From positions 10,038,001-10,102,000 of the forward strand of contig NC_091017.1 of the NCBI RefSeq assembly GCF_041296385.1: a DNA stretch of 64,000 nt, in the 5' to 3' direction. Shown piece after piece: positions 34,564 to 47,790 of this stretch (position 1 is its first letter; each line of letters begins with the position of its first letter). The translations under genes were made by a program, and so were the position numbers. Below the pieces are notes generated by a model, which made no database searches, was not told where the DNA came from, and saw only the letters and a program-made list of their open reading frames with translations. The DNA comes from Aphelocoma coerulescens (Eukaryota > Chordata > Aves > Passeriformes > Corvidae).

Positions 34564-37521
34564 ACTTATAAAAACAGAAGTTAAAAAAATTGAATTTAAA
34601 ACAACCATATAGTTTGATAGATGGAAAGTACCTAGTAGAACATATTCTTTTTTCAGAAATATGACTTATACACACTCAAAAGTTAATCATGCAGGTGTAT
34701 TATTAACCAATTAAAGTTGTATTATGCTTCTCATCTAATATAATTCTGGTTGGTGAGCACTATATTCTGGTGATTATGGTACATAACTGATGGTTGGAAC
34801 GTGTAACATTGATAAAAGTCAAAAGTTTCAGAGTCATTTCAGATATACTGGGTGAAGTTAAAATCTAAAAGTGTGCTATAAACCCTGTTCATTAAATATG
34901 CATTAATATTTTCATTAAAAGCATTCAATTTAGGCAGTACACTTATGGAAAGTGTATAATATTTGATAGAATTTAAAGTGGCAAGGTATTCATAGAGACT
35001 TCTATATTTGAAAATAAATTATGTGGCTGTTTAGCTCCTCAAAAAAGACAAATATAGTTTTGGACGTGTATATCTTTCTGCTCGTGAAAAGATGGATTTA
35101 CAGGAATGCTGAAGTTGACCTAACTGGCTTGAAAGTCTCTGGTGATTTCAGTGGATCTTGTCAAACAATAGGCCAGTCACACAGGATGAAAAAACAGCTG
35201 AGGGACAGGATCAGTTAGCAGCTCTATATGTCATGGCTTTCAGGGCCAACCAGTTGTGAATGACAAAAGAGCACTTCAACATTTACCTTGAGATTTCTCA
35301 TCTTTAATGATAGATCTAACTTATACTATTAAGTGCTTCTGACCCAAATTTATGTGGCTCTCAATGACCTCTACTATGAAAGGTGATAATATGTCTCAGT
35401 TTCAAAATCTTGCTGAAGATGTAGATCTACAGATAGATGCTCCCAACAACGCTTTAAATCCCTCTTGTGGAGGACTCCAAAGCAGACGTAGGACTCCTGT
35501 GCACAAACACAGCACCTATAATGGCATCCTGAATTGGTTCTTGCATTCATGAAAATGGTCACTTTTTTTTTCTCCTTTTTTTTTTAAGGCCTGAACAATA
35601 AGTGGAAAAGCACTGTATTTTTTCTAAATATCCAGAGGAATGGTACGCTCAAAAGTCCAGATATTACTGTTCAGAAGAAAAAAGCAAAAGAGCACCATTG
35701 TCCCCTCTTTCCCAATTTTTTTTCAGGCCAAAAGCTCTCTTTCCAGCAAATATACACCACTTGGCTTTTCAGGAGGAACCTGTCTTAGACACAACAAAAG
35801 AATATTTCAATTCTGTGCATGAAATAAGACCTTTTAAACACTGCTCTTGAAATGGAGATTAGAACAGATCCTTTTCAAGAAGAAAAAGGATGCAGCAGAT
35901 TGACTGAAAGGTCCTCTACTCTTATGACTATTAGTATTTATTACTTTAATATTCTGATATGCAACACTGTTATGATTGAAATTTATGGTTAATCTTATAT
36001 TAAAGAGATAAAATAAGCCCTGAGATGACAGCAGAGTCACTTGGTCTCGTTAAGCACTGCATCATTAGATTAGAAATCTTAGAGGGCAATGCTATGAAGG
36101 AGGAAAAATGCATAACAAATATTTTTTATGTAGTCTTGAAAATAGTATTTTAAATAAAAATCAGAGAGACTTTGAGACATGCATACCAAATGACTTGTCC
36201 TGTAAACGAATGACTAAAAATATAAAATGCAGTGAAGTTTGTTACCCAATAAGAACAAAACCACCTTTTGTGATATAATTCCTTCTTACAGTTAAAAAGC
36301 AATAAAGCTGGAGTGACTTAAATGAACACTCTCTCAAAGGTTAAATAAATTGTAATGCCATAGAACTACTGGTGTTTAGAACATTTAAAGGTCAGTTCTG
36401 TGAGTTTTTTCATAAAGTTCGAGTTTATTTTATTATTTACAAAAATTGCATTTCCCTCAGCTGAGAAAGTTTTGAAAGGTCCATCATAATGTGGTAACAC
36501 TGCTGGAAGAGCTTTGCTAGATTGAACAATGAGGTTGGCACAGAGACATTGTCTCTTCCCCCTCAATCTATAGCAATCAGCACATGAGACATATAGCATA
36601 TCCACCTGGAGACAGCATAGCATCACAGCAAGAACTAAAGCCTGAATCTCTGTGAAGGTGTGCCAGAATACATTATGCCAGAGCTAACGTGTCTACCTCA
36701 GGTGTTTTCCATCTCCATTATATAGGAATAATCTCAATGAAATGTTTTGAGGTCAGAAAAACATGGTATTTTGAGTACTTGTACCCCCTTTTATTCACAA
36801 AGTATCCATATGCAAGGAGATTTTAGAAGATTATGGGAATTAGAATTAAACATTTTTAACTGATGGTGTGAATCTACAAAGGCTAACATATAAATTTGTG
36901 ATAACCCGAGAAATTCCTCCCATGTCTATGATGCAGGCTCCTATAGAAAATGATTTCACAGGCAAGTGAACTTTTTTATCTTCAGATAAAAAGTCAATGC
37001 TTCTACATTTTTGAAAACCAATGCCTTAATTTCCAATGAATTACTTAAAATCCTGCTCTTCCTTAAAGGAAGAAAAAAGGGAGGGGAAAACACACCAGTA
37101 AGAACATTCGTGTCTGACCAAATAACAGCTTTTATCTCATCTGAAATCCCTCACCTAGGCATGAAAAGTCACAATTTTATAAAAGAAATCTTACAAATAA
37201 ATCATCAACCTTATCTGTGCTATTAAAATCAATAGTATCAACACAGAAGTGGTGCTCAGTTCAAAGCTATAGATTAATTACCTGGTCAATAACCAACCTC
37301 TGCTGATGCTTAACCCAGTGGTCAATTTCTGTCTTGCCACAATCAAAAGAAAATTATAGTCATTTTGGGGCAGGGGGGAGGTAAATTTCTGCAGCCCCTG
37401 GATTCCTATCTGTCCTTTGCCTACGCACTTTGTAGGCTCAGTCCTCTAATACTTCCTTGAGTAATTTCACTTCCCCTGTAATTTTACTGAGCTGAAGCAT
37501 TTGCAGGATTTGACCCCTTGC

Positions 37522-37667
37522 GAGTCACAGAATCACAGAATATTCTGAGTTGGAAAGCACCCACAAGGATGGTAGAGTCCAAACCTTCAGTGAATGGCTC
37601 GTAGAGGGATTGAACCTGTGACCTTGACATTATTAACACCCTGCTCTAACCAACTGATCTGGAGTCA
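37522..37667 (-). mobile_element. tRNA-Ile/CR1 hybrid SINE (TguSINE1-like)
   Basis: On the minus strand the element opens with a tRNA-Ile-like head: GTTGGTTAGAGCAGGGTG, then TTAATAATGTCAAGGTC, then a perfect RNA polymerase III B box GGTTCAATCCC at 37,616-37,606. It ends in a CR1-like 3' tail (CAACTCAGAATATTCTGTGATTCTGTG). This tRNA-Ile head plus CR1 tail is the layout known for TguSINE1 of passerine birds. The body is about 134 bases between two GAGTCA copies (37,522-37,527 and 37,662-37,667) that may be a short target duplication. Transcription would use the internal promoter, and mobilisation would depend on CR1 reverse transcriptase. Confidence 0.85.
37606..37616 (-). promoter_or_regulatory. 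pol III B box in the SINE
   Basis: GGTTCAATCCC on the minus strand matches the GGTTCRANNCC consensus perfectly. It lies at the expected T-arm position of the tRNA-like head. Confidence 0.8.
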
Positions 37668-38572
37668 TTTCCATCTACTTCATAAATCCTTATGCTTTGA
37701 AAAGGCATCCTCAGCTTCTTTGCATGCTAATATTGAGCCTTGAGCTGAATGAAAATGTGTTCTTCCCAACACTGTCACAGTTGCATATTTTTAATTTTAA
37801 GCAGGCAGGCTTTCTCTTCTGAGCTACCATATTGGCCAACAGTTTTTGGTTCTTTTTATATTGTTTTTTCCTATACAGCTTCTATATTACTGTTGGTATT
37901 CCAAGTCTTTTATTTCCAAATACGGTATGAAAATATCTCTGAGAAAAAACTGATGGTTTGAATAGACATTTCAGTAATATATTCAAGTAGGCATTTCAGT
38001 AATAAATTCAAATTTGTTTAAAACCTTCAGCCTTCTTTCTCATCCTTAAGTTTAATTAAAGCCATCACTTTCCATTTACAGTCATATTCTTGTAAATTCT
38101 TCATATTTTATTCTTCTAAATAAAGACTACTAAAGAACATAGTGAATGAATCTCAGACTGTAAATCTTCAGAGGTTTTGGCTATATACAGATATTCAGGT
38201 GGATAGGTGGTTTTGTAAACACATTTACATTGAGAATGCAAGGAGTTGATACAATGAAATAAATTTCAGTATAAATATAAGCAAACCCAGATCTACTACA
38301 AACTTGCATCATTTACACCTTTAAGATGAAACTGAGTGGGAGGGAACAAAAACCATGGAAATAGGAGAGAGCACAAAATCACAAGTTTCTTTTTTATTAG
38401 ATTTCTTAGCTGACCTTTTCTCTTCCAGCTCCCATTAGAGATCTTTATGACTGATCAATTCACAGGCATATTTTTCCTTCAATCTTCAAACTACTGCATT
38501 TTCATGTGCACTTACCATGCTTTTTCAAGAACAGTTCCAGTTCCTTTTTTCTGTAGATTCAAATTCAGTTGT
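37668..38572. other. non-coding DNA, no gene seen
   Basis: AT-rich sequence. A 20-base near-perfect repeat (CATTTCAGTAATA and following) occurs at 37,967-37,986 and 37,992-38,011. Nothing else is identifiable. Confidence 0.65.
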
Positions 38573-38721
38573 TGTTGTATTTTAGGAATGGTATTCCCCA
38601 ATTTAGTGTTCCCACTGAAACACCCCAGACCATGTACCTCTTGCTTGGCCCACTTCCCCCTCACCCCCACTGTGGTGGGTTGGAGAGGAGAATTAACCCT
38701 GTCCTGGCCAGAACCATGACA
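38573..38721 (-). mobile_element. short LTR fragment, avian ERVL-like
   Basis: On the minus strand it begins TGTCATGGTTCTGGCCAGGA and continues CAGGGTTAATT, which resembles the start of common avian ERVL-type LTRs. It is only about 149 bases long, so it must be internally deleted or truncated. A flank pair GTTGT (38,568-38,572) and GTAGT (38,722-38,726) could be a mutated 5-bp duplication. The family match is from memory and not checked. Confidence 0.45.
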
Positions 38722-38726
38722 GTAGT

Positions 38727-41700
38727 GAAGTCAGGTCTTTCATGTCCTTCTAAAAACTACAATGTAAATAGCAACAGAGTAAAAAAATCTTGCTCCATAG
38801 GGTACCTTGGTAAGCCTTACAAATTTACTAACTTATTCCAGCACTTGATGAAAACCAGGAAGTTACACACAGTGTTCTGGAGATTACAAAATCAAAATAT
38901 GAAATAAAAATTGACAATCAACAGAGATCTTGGATTGACATCCTGTTAACATGTATAGGACAGAAGGACATTGAACAAATGCATTCTGCAATGGAGGTCC
39001 TTAGTGCACACTCCTGATGTGCATGGTTGTTCCGTGTCAGTCTTCAAACTGCTCATATTTTCCTTTCTTAGTAAAGCCGCCAGAGATTAGACATTCACTT
39101 AGTGGAGTCAAGCAGATTATAGTTCAGTTCTTTAAGGTCTGTGATGAAGCTTGCAGGAAACAAAGCTCTAAGTTGCCTCATCATCACTGTGATTCATGCC
39201 AGCTGTTAAATGTCTTTCCTACTTGTTTTGGAGCTTGAGCTTAAGCTAACCTATTTCACTTGAAATTGGAACAAATTTGAGGTACTTATATAATGAAGTA
39301 TTGGCCTGGGCTGAGAAGTGACAAGAGCAATGCCTCCAAGCAGAATCTGACATTTGCCTCGTCTCACGTAAGACCTGTTTGAGGACTTTTCCATACTACT
39401 CCACTGAGAGTTAAAGAGGACAACAGGGAAAGACTTTTCACACAGGCAGGTTCCAGATTTATTTGGGACCAGGTGCTTTCAGGTGAGACTTTGACTGGCA
39501 GTGTGAAGAGTTTCTCCTTTGCTCTTCATTAAAATATAACAGCCTCTCTTGAAAGTGAATTGATGACTTGGTACTGAGCCTGTTGTTAGACTGTGCTTTA
39601 AGCAAAAAAGAGATACAACTAGGATCCAGAGCAGGATTTGCATTCAGCATCATATATAAGTTGTAGACTGTTTCTGATTAGGATAGCCCAGGCCTAGAAG
39701 GACACAGAAGGAATCAAAGCTTAAAAAGCCAGTCATGTAACTTGAATGACCCCTAGTTAATAGCTATTCAGAGTTTTAAAATCTCACTGTTGAACTAAAA
39801 TGGCCTGAAGAACACGTAAAAGGCCTAGGTTCTTCAGACTGAGATCTGGAAAAGAGATTCTCTTTCCTGGTACAGTAGGCTGCGTCCAGAATGCTCTGGA
39901 CACACAAACTGGAAAAGGTTCCTCACAAGATGGAACTCAAGCTGCTTCATTTTGGAATGAATCCCACAGTTCAGGGGGATTTGTACAGGATCTTAATGGT
40001 TAGACAATGATATTTCAATGGTTAAAAGTCCAGGAAGATTGAATGCCTCGGTCTTTCCTCTCAGCATTGAGCCATGAGCTCTACTTACCAGGCTCATGGC
40101 ATTTTACAGAGAAGGGAAGAAGTTCTCTGCAGAAATACAGAAGCAGTCTTCACCCTCTCACTGAAGTTGTGCTAAAATGGAACAAAGAATGAAAAAATGA
40201 CTGGGTTGGAAAGAGAGGGAGTAGAACAATGGGCATGACTCTGCAGGAGGGTGATTAGAACCTTAACATGGAGCCAGAGAGTTCTGAGTTATGGTTCTTT
40301 CTTCCAGGATTATTATTCACTTATTTTATCCAGTGTATGAAATGAGAAAATAGACTGAGGAGCAGACATGGAAAATGACTCTGTTTATATCTTCACGCAA
40401 TTTTACTTTAACTGCAAGTTACTGTACTTAATTTTTATTTTCCTATTCTTTTATAATATAAAGTTGATTTTAAGACATTTCAGAATAACTGCTTTGGAGT
40501 AACATTATTTTTAACATAGAATAACTACTGTCTATTTCATTAGCAAACTGTTGCTTTTTTATGGCCTACTGAAGACTTTTATACCACAGATAGCAAAACA
40601 AACACCAAGAGTAAAAAGAACACCTTTTAATAAAGAAAAATACTGAATTCTCATTTCAGGTTTTTTAATATATACACTTTTTATCTACATGCAAACAGCT
40701 GAGATCTGAGGTGTTAAACTTCTCAGCCAGGCATTGCTAATGACTCCAGTCTTTCACCTGTTCTCTTCCCTTGGATCACTTGTCCAGCAGATGGGTGCTA
40801 CATGTTTCCACACACTGCTAATGAGTATAAGAATGCTTTTCTTTCCATGATCCAAAACCCCCTTTGCAATTAGATGTTTAAAACCTAATGACCTTTCACA
40901 GATCAGAATGTACATTGTTTATTTGTTAGATAATTTGTGATGTTGACCTTTTAGCTGGTAAGATATTAAATCATTAAAACACTGAAATTCCTAAAGTCCT
41001 TCTCTCAAGACAGCCTATGGTCTTAAACATTATATTCAACTAATTATTATAATATCCTTGAAAATCAAATATTATATTTTATATACTTTTTTTTCAGCAG
41101 CCACTCAAAATTTGTAAGTCCTTACTTTGAATTTTTTTAACAGGATCAACTCTCATCAAAATTTATTTGTGGAAAATTAACAAAGAAACATTCCTCACAG
41201 TAAGGCGGCATTTCACAGAGTAAATTTTGAAGTGTAAGTTAGTTAAATATGTACAAGGATGTAAATAGCTAGAGGTTCTGCCTGTATCTATGCTGAGAAA
41301 ATAACTTTTGTTATTCATACTAGCTCTGACTTGGAGCTGTGTCATCAAAACCTCATTAATAAAAATAAATTACATGAAGACACCTGAGAAAACAATGATG
41401 GAGTAGTATTTGCCATGTGATGAATGCCAAATAAGTGGCTTCAACAGGAGGAAGGGGATGGTTTTCTGTTTGTTTTTTAATTTAGTTCTACTATTGGAGC
41501 AGAATAAGGGCTGCAGTAGGAGTAAGTGTGTCCCTCTTTGCATCGTCAAACACCTGCCACCTGCCAAAAGGGTTGAACCTCTCTGACAATAGCAGGGTGT
41601 GAATAACCCTACAGTAAAAGCAACAAAGGCCAGACAGGAACTGGGGATTCAGTAATGCATTATTAGGAGCACCAATTTATGGGCGAACACAGCTTCTTTT

Positions 41701-44700
41701 AATATGTACAGCAGGTTTAAATCTAGTCTTGTCTGTACAGAATCATATCTGGATGACACAAATAAATATAACCTGTACGTGGCTATCAGCACTAGATGAT
41801 GTAACCACAATGGACACATTCTCATGTTGCTGGTCCATGACTTCTTTGTAGGTGCATTTTATCAGTAGAGTATTTGAGATTTATTTTGCTTGTTCAATAG
41901 TGATTTGTTTAAGAATAAATGTAAATTAAATCCTAAACCATACTGTTTGAGATTATTTCAGTCATTTTGAGCTTTCTTGTATCACAGGTGTTGAAGAGTG
42001 CACTTCCTTACAGAGTGCTGAGCTAAGAATCCTCAGCCAAGCTTTGAACCTTCATGAGCGAGAAGCCAGGTAATTCTTATTTATTTGGTGATTTCTCTAC
42101 AGTCCCAACAGCACTGTTTGTTCTGTTTGTTCTTATTAACCTGTGATAATGGAAAGCTGAGCTACTACCAGATCATCTTATACACTCATCCTCCTTCCAG
42201 TTGTGAAGGATCCTCAAATGTGGAAGAACAAAACCAAACCAAACCAAACCAAAACCAAGTCCAAACCAACTCTTTTCTTCCTTCCTGCACATTTTGTTAG
42301 TCACATAAAAAATATTTTCTCATACATCTCTCCCAAGGCTGGCCCATTCCTTTTCATCTTACAAAAGAAAAAAAGAGCTTTTTTTCCTTTAGTATGTCCT
42401 AAGGTAGGTACAGACTGATATTTTTTTGTCCACAATATAGGATTTTATGCTGTTAGAGGTCATGAATTACATATTGAGTTTATGCTCACTCAATAAAGGT
42501 TATTTTCTCGCTGTTCCTTTACATCTCTAAAAAGCACCTTTGATCATAAAATTCTCTTTGATCAACTAGAGCAAAATCTTCAGAGCTGTGCTAAATTGTT
42601 CACGTTGCGTAAAATCCTTACTTTGCAGAGAGAGTCTCTTTTCTGCTCCTTGACAGTATTATTATCAGTCTACTCTCTTGTTGATTTATTATTTATTAGC
42701 AGAACAGTCACCTTAATCATTATTATTTCCTCTACTATAGCATGTAGTTCCCTCTGCTACCCCTTATTCCTGATGTGCTATTGAGGATTCTGTGCTGCAT
42801 TTTTATTGAAAACTTTAGTTTCCCATGACTGGCTTCAACTATCTCACAGTATGTGTTCTTAGACATTATTAGAAGTTACTAGTTTAGATCCAACAGCTTC
42901 ATGTACAAAACAGAGTTTTGATCTGAATAACCTTTTTGCACCCAAATGACACCAAAGGAAGAAGAAAGCCCAGAAAGCAAACTTGTGTTTCTTCACAATA
43001 GGAGCCTGTATAGAGTCCAACAAAAGTGACAAGTTACTGCCTGGTTAAACCAGCAAAAGCAACACTGAGAGTGATACTTGGCTTAAATTACTGAACTAGG
43101 CGTTCTAGTTTGTCAAGTAGAGAGGGCACAAGTACAATATTCACTTACTAATAGGTTACGTAGCCCCACATTTTTCAGATCAATCAACCCGTAATTTATG
43201 GGATGATCACAGTGAACATCTGAAAAGGCTGAGCTATAGAGCTCCACAGCTCAGTACACTGTGCCTACATTAAATTGCCACGGTTTTCTATCAGCCTCAC
43301 ATTCTTTTGGGCTGGCTTTCAGGGAGTCCTTCAAAGTTCTTTGTAAGGTGTGTTTTTCTGTTTACTATGCAAACAAAGAAAAAAACGTGCCCAAAATTTT
43401 CATTCAAATTTGTAATCTCAATATGAAAAGGAGTTGGACAGAATTAATTACAATGTATTAATTACAGCTATTCAATTTCTCATTAGCTTTACCAGTTCTG
43501 TTAGAGATAGCATTCTTCCTGAGGATGTGCTGATTCATAACACACAGAAACACAAATATTATTAGATTTTGCATTTATTAAATGTTCTTCCCCTAAGAAG
43601 TGCAGTATATTTTAATTGAATAACACATATTCAAAGTTAAATGCAATGAACGTTCTCCTAGGGAAAATTAAGTCATCAGTCTAATTATCAAAAGCATAAT
43701 TAGAAGATCTGATGCTCTTTTTCCTCCCCTATCCCTGGCCTTTTTCAGGCCAAAGAACAGTATTTGCTGTAAAAAGGACATTATAAAAAGTAAGTTAAAG
43801 TGCAGTGAATCATGCACTGAAAATTTCTATCAGGTCAACAGCTGGAAACATCTATATCTTCTTCAGTAAATGGTTAAAATCTGAATTCTGCAGTGATGCC
43901 TGGACCTGTGAGTTAAGTTTTTATGAATCTCTTCCCCATGGTATGGGTCTCTGCCTTCTAAGAGTTTTCTTAAACGATGACATCCCTAGGCAAGTAAGAA
44001 TCTTCCCAATACTCAGAAATCCTCAACATCAGCTGCTTGATGTGAAAGTTAATGATTTATAATCTAGTTTTAAACTCACTGCAATGGCTGAGTTCAAAGA
44101 AATGAACACAGCATGTGGATATCTAACTCAAAAAGTACTTCAGAGAATAACGTATTTTATGAAAATGTATAAAATATGTTTTTTTCTTTATAGTGGAAGT
44201 TCATAAATCCACATCTTACTTTTAAAATAATGCAGTAGCCAGCGGCAAACTCAAGAACAGAAACAGAATCTCATCAAATGCCTCCTGTTGCTGCTCTAGG
44301 AAGTTTCCATCTAAAATCAAAGACAATTTTATATACTCCAATATATATAGTAATATTCATACAAAAAATTACTAAATAAAACTTATTATGAATACATTCA
44401 TTGCCCTTTTTTATTACTGCTACTTTCCACATGTACTATTGCTACTTTTTGTAGTTCCAGTCTTTCTGAAGTAAGGTGTTAACTGGTGCATACTTACTTC
44501 ACCTTTGCGTGGAGAGAGAGGAAGTCTTTCCTCTACACAGGCTGATGAAGCTGACACTCAGGTGGAAAATGTGCCACTGATCACAAAGGTATGGCCAACA
44601 GTCTTAGCACATACATGAATCATCTGGGGGTTGTAATTCGAGATGAGTTTGAGAAGAAATAGTTTAAAAATAAGCAGAGGGTGAAGAACTTTGTAGTAAC

Positions 44701-46793
44701 TAGAAATATAATTTCCTTCAGTTTTATCGACCCATAACTGCCATCATTTATTTTCTATTGATGCATCACAATTTACACTATTTAAGCACTTAGTCTAGCT
44801 GGGACTAGAGTACTGCTTGTGCAATACATTAATGGTAAGAGAACTTAGAGGAGACTTACTTGGGATGAAATTGGTATAGTCTAAGCTACATATTTTTGCA
44901 AACAACATCTTTCTGTACATGCAAAGTTTGTACCACAATAACAAAATACAGGACTTTAATCTTCAGCATGAAATTGTATGTATCAAGAAATTGTTGCATA
45001 ACATGGTCACATCTACATGGATAAGGACTTCTATGCAAAGGAAATTCCAACACTGCCAAAGAAAGGCAAGAATTCTTTCTTCTATCTTTTCTAAGCATAC
45101 AAGAATTTTAAAATGAGAAACTATAAATAAATTATCTAAGAAGATTCATTTCTGCTAAAATTTTTTTAGAGAATTGAACTATGTATAAATATTTCTGGTT
45201 TAATTTTCTCCTGATAATTATGAATGCTCTTTTCCCTGATTTTTACTTCTTTGGTTTTGCGCTACGACACTTTAAATTCTGTAATCACGTGTTTGGTTTA
45301 GCTGCCTTCCTGTTATTTAAAATAAAATTTATTATCTTTTCCTTAAGTGAACTCATTAAGTCTTTATTCTTCATAGGTCTTTTTTTTCAATCACTTTTCA
45401 AGCAACAAAGACATCAGTCTTACCCTTAAAATGTTTATGTAACAGTGTCGTAATATAAAACCAGAGAATCAGATTTTCTTTTTAGAAACAGGTTCTCAGG
45501 TTTCCTTATTAGCAATTAGCTTCTTCAGCTGCTAAAAGAGACTACACTGCATGAGTCTCCGAATACTCTTGTGGAGATGGAAACAGGATGTTATGTCCTG
45601 AAACAATAAGACTGCAGAAAATAGGTGTCAATAAATAGAAAGCTGCACCAGAGAAATGGCACGTCCTTGTTGTCAGAATTATAGTTAGAAAAACTTGCAC
45701 GTCCCCTGCTGAGTTGTTCTCTTCTATGCAAGTAGTGCTGATTTAGTTAGGATGCACTGGATCACTGGCAGCTCCATTCTGAACCATCAGAGAACACAGA
45801 AGGGATCTCCAGTTCCTTTAAAGCAACCACATTGATTTTTCTTCCTAGCTTGCACCATCCCTGGAACACAACCTGCAAAACTCCACCACAGTTGTGCAGT
45901 TGCTCAGAGGGATCAATGTTACAAGATTTTTTGTTAAACACTTACCAAATCTCCTGGGCTACTTACTAAATTAATTACTCTTATCTGTACAAACAAGTTT
46001 TCTCCTGAAAGATATTTCATAAGTAACTTTCATATCCCTGCAGACCTTTTGTTTTATTTCTTCTCTGATTAAAGCTTGTAATGCAATGTTTATTTTATCT
46101 TTTTTTTTCTCTTAAGTTTTTGACTAGAGATTTTAAGCCTTCAAAAGGCATCTTCAGTTCCTACAGTATACTGTGGATGAAAATAATTTCCCCTACATCT
46201 TCTCCTCTTGTCATCAGACCTTTTTAACAATGTCAACATATCTCCTTATATATTATATTCAATGGTTACTTCAAATGCACTAGTCAAAACAGATCTTTTC
46301 CACTTTTTTTCTATGAAGATAACTTGTATTTAATTATTTTAGAAATAGGTACATAGTCCTGGGATTTGTTGGGGGTTTTTGAGTTTTTTTAACACCTATG
46401 CAGCTTACAAACACTCCTGCAGAGAGAAAAGTAATAAAAAATTCTTTAAAAATCCTAAAAAAGTTATGTTTTTCTTGTGTTTTATATTGTTCCACTTCTA
46501 GCCCCCACCTCCAGTAGAATGATAAAACATCTCTTGTAAAAAAACATATGAAAGACTAATATGGAATATCACACTTACCTGCATCTTAAAGTTTACTGGG
46601 CTGCCGTAGTCATCATGAAAGTCCCTTTGTAAAAGGGAAATTTAATTCAGATAATATTTAGGTATTTGACTTGAGACATTGAGACAAACCAGTTTAAACA
46701 GAAGAGCAAAGGAAGCTAAGACTCTGTGAATAAAACGGATTGAACCCGGAAAGGTTTGAAATATACCAAAAAACATGATTAAAACCAAATAAG
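38727..46793. other. AT-rich non-coding DNA, no gene seen
   Basis: No supported gene in about 8 kb. The longest frames are about 85 codons and do not resemble known proteins. A short AAACC microsatellite lies at 42,229-42,257. The 39.2-40.3 kb part is slightly less AT-rich but has no identifiable element. Confidence 0.65.
42229..42257. repeat. AAACC pentanucleotide repeat
   Basis: About five slightly imperfect AAACC units. Simple tandem repeat. Confidence 0.8.
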
Positions 46794-46799
46794 GTTAGA

Positions 46800-47450
46800 T
46801 GTTGGTGCCAAAAAAACTTGGTATATTTTATTTAATAGTAAAAGAGGCAAAGAGAAAGAGAGAAAGAGAGAAAGAGAGAAAGAAAAGAAGTGTTCGTGAG
46901 GGTGGTGGAGACAGAGAGTGGTGGTGTTTGTGGGGGTGGTGGAGACAGGTTTTAGGTAGAAATGTATCATCCTTCCAGGGGTCCCAACGACGCTCCCCTC
47001 CATCTGGTCTTCTTGGTGGTGAGGGTCTCCTGCAGCCCCGCGCCGAAAAGTATAGAATGCCACGGATTAATATCCGTATGGGCCAGGTGGGAGCGCCCAG
47101 GTTCCTCCCCTGGGGAGGGCAAGTTTGACACAGTCCCTTGCAACACTGTGGATCTGTTGCAGCATGTGCAGTGCTCGGGTGCAGGGTCTGGGGACCCCTT
47201 TGGGGAGGGCCTTTGATGGGTCATGAGACCCCTCTGTCCTTCACATGGATGAGTTTTTTTCCCAGGGTGAAGGGGCCCCACAGCTGAGCTCCTCTCACAG
47301 CAAAGGATGGATGTTCACTGCCTCATACCAGAGGCTTTTTACCACACACCCAAAACCTCTCCTTCCCCCCACCCTTTGGTGTGAGGGTCTGTTGGAGCCT
47401 GACAGCTGACAGCCCCGGGGCTGTGGTCTCTTCCCCAAAGGTGCTAAGCT
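46800..47450 (-). mobile_element. GC-rich LTR-like island, left end resolved
   Basis: A sharp rise in GC marks this segment. On the minus strand it ends GGCACCAACA at 46,800, with AATAAA about 30 bases upstream (46,837-46,832), as an LTR 3' end would. A CTATACTTTT TATA-like motif lies near 47,050. A (GAAAGAGA)n purine tract at 46,852-46,889 sits just upstream of the polyadenylation signal on the minus strand. I could not find the other LTR end or a target duplication; GTTAGA flanks the left end only. It may be a truncated LTR or the 3' part of a larger element that includes the broken frame at 47,446-47,790. Confidence 0.5.
46852..46889 (+). repeat. GAAAGAGA purine repeat
   Basis: A pure purine strand of about five units. 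A simple repeat inside the LTR-like island. Confidence 0.85.
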
Positions 47451-47790
47451 TGATCCCTTTGTGAATGTACTCTTATCTTCATCAGCAAGCAGTCCAGGGC
47501 CTCATTCAGCGTTTTGGTGGTTTTCTCTGCAGTTTTGGTACAGTTTTGCTATAATAAGCAAAGGTCCTTTATGAAGATGTTTAAGCCATAAGTTACAACA
47601 TTCAGTCTCTGACTGACGTTTACAACCGTGGGGTGCATTTCATGTAATTTGTAGAGAGAAGAGCAAATGCGATTCAACTCCAAATCACTCTCAAGACAGA
47701 AAAGACAAATCTGTCTCCTCTTTCTTATGAGTTCCACTGGTCAGGGTCAGATTTAATTTTCACTGGAGCCTCAACAGTAGCCCTTGAGGC
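47446..47790 (-). pseudogene. broken helical protein frame, unidentified
   Basis: On the minus strand a 62-codon frame (47,737-47,549) contains ESDLELNRICSSLYKLHEM and VNVSQRLNVVTYGLN. After a single TAG it continues in the same frame for about 35 codons (NCTKTAEKTTKTLNEALDCLL...) to a TAG at about 47,446. Upstream another frame carries VEAPVKIKSDPDQWNS before a TAA. The heptad-like spacing of hydrophobic residues suggests an alpha-helical or coiled-coil protein. It could be a decayed retrocopy of a host gene or part of the neighbouring retroelement (it lies just upstream of the LTR-like end). I do not recognise the family. Confidence 0.4.

Larger units (their letters stand above)
31594..37521. 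other. AT-rich non-coding DNA, no gene seen
   Basis: No supported gene. It contains a 17-base tandem duplication at 34,123-34,156, a 17-base T run at 34,547-34,563 and a T-rich tract near 32,589. A YY1-like AAGATGGCTGCC sits at 32,851-32,862 inside a more complex patch (32,760-33,000). There are only short chance frames. Confidence 0.65.

Noticed and set aside
37600..37665. A genuine tRNA-Ile gene
   Set aside because: The tRNA-like part is diverged and runs straight into a CR1-like tail, which is the SINE arrangement and not a tRNA gene.
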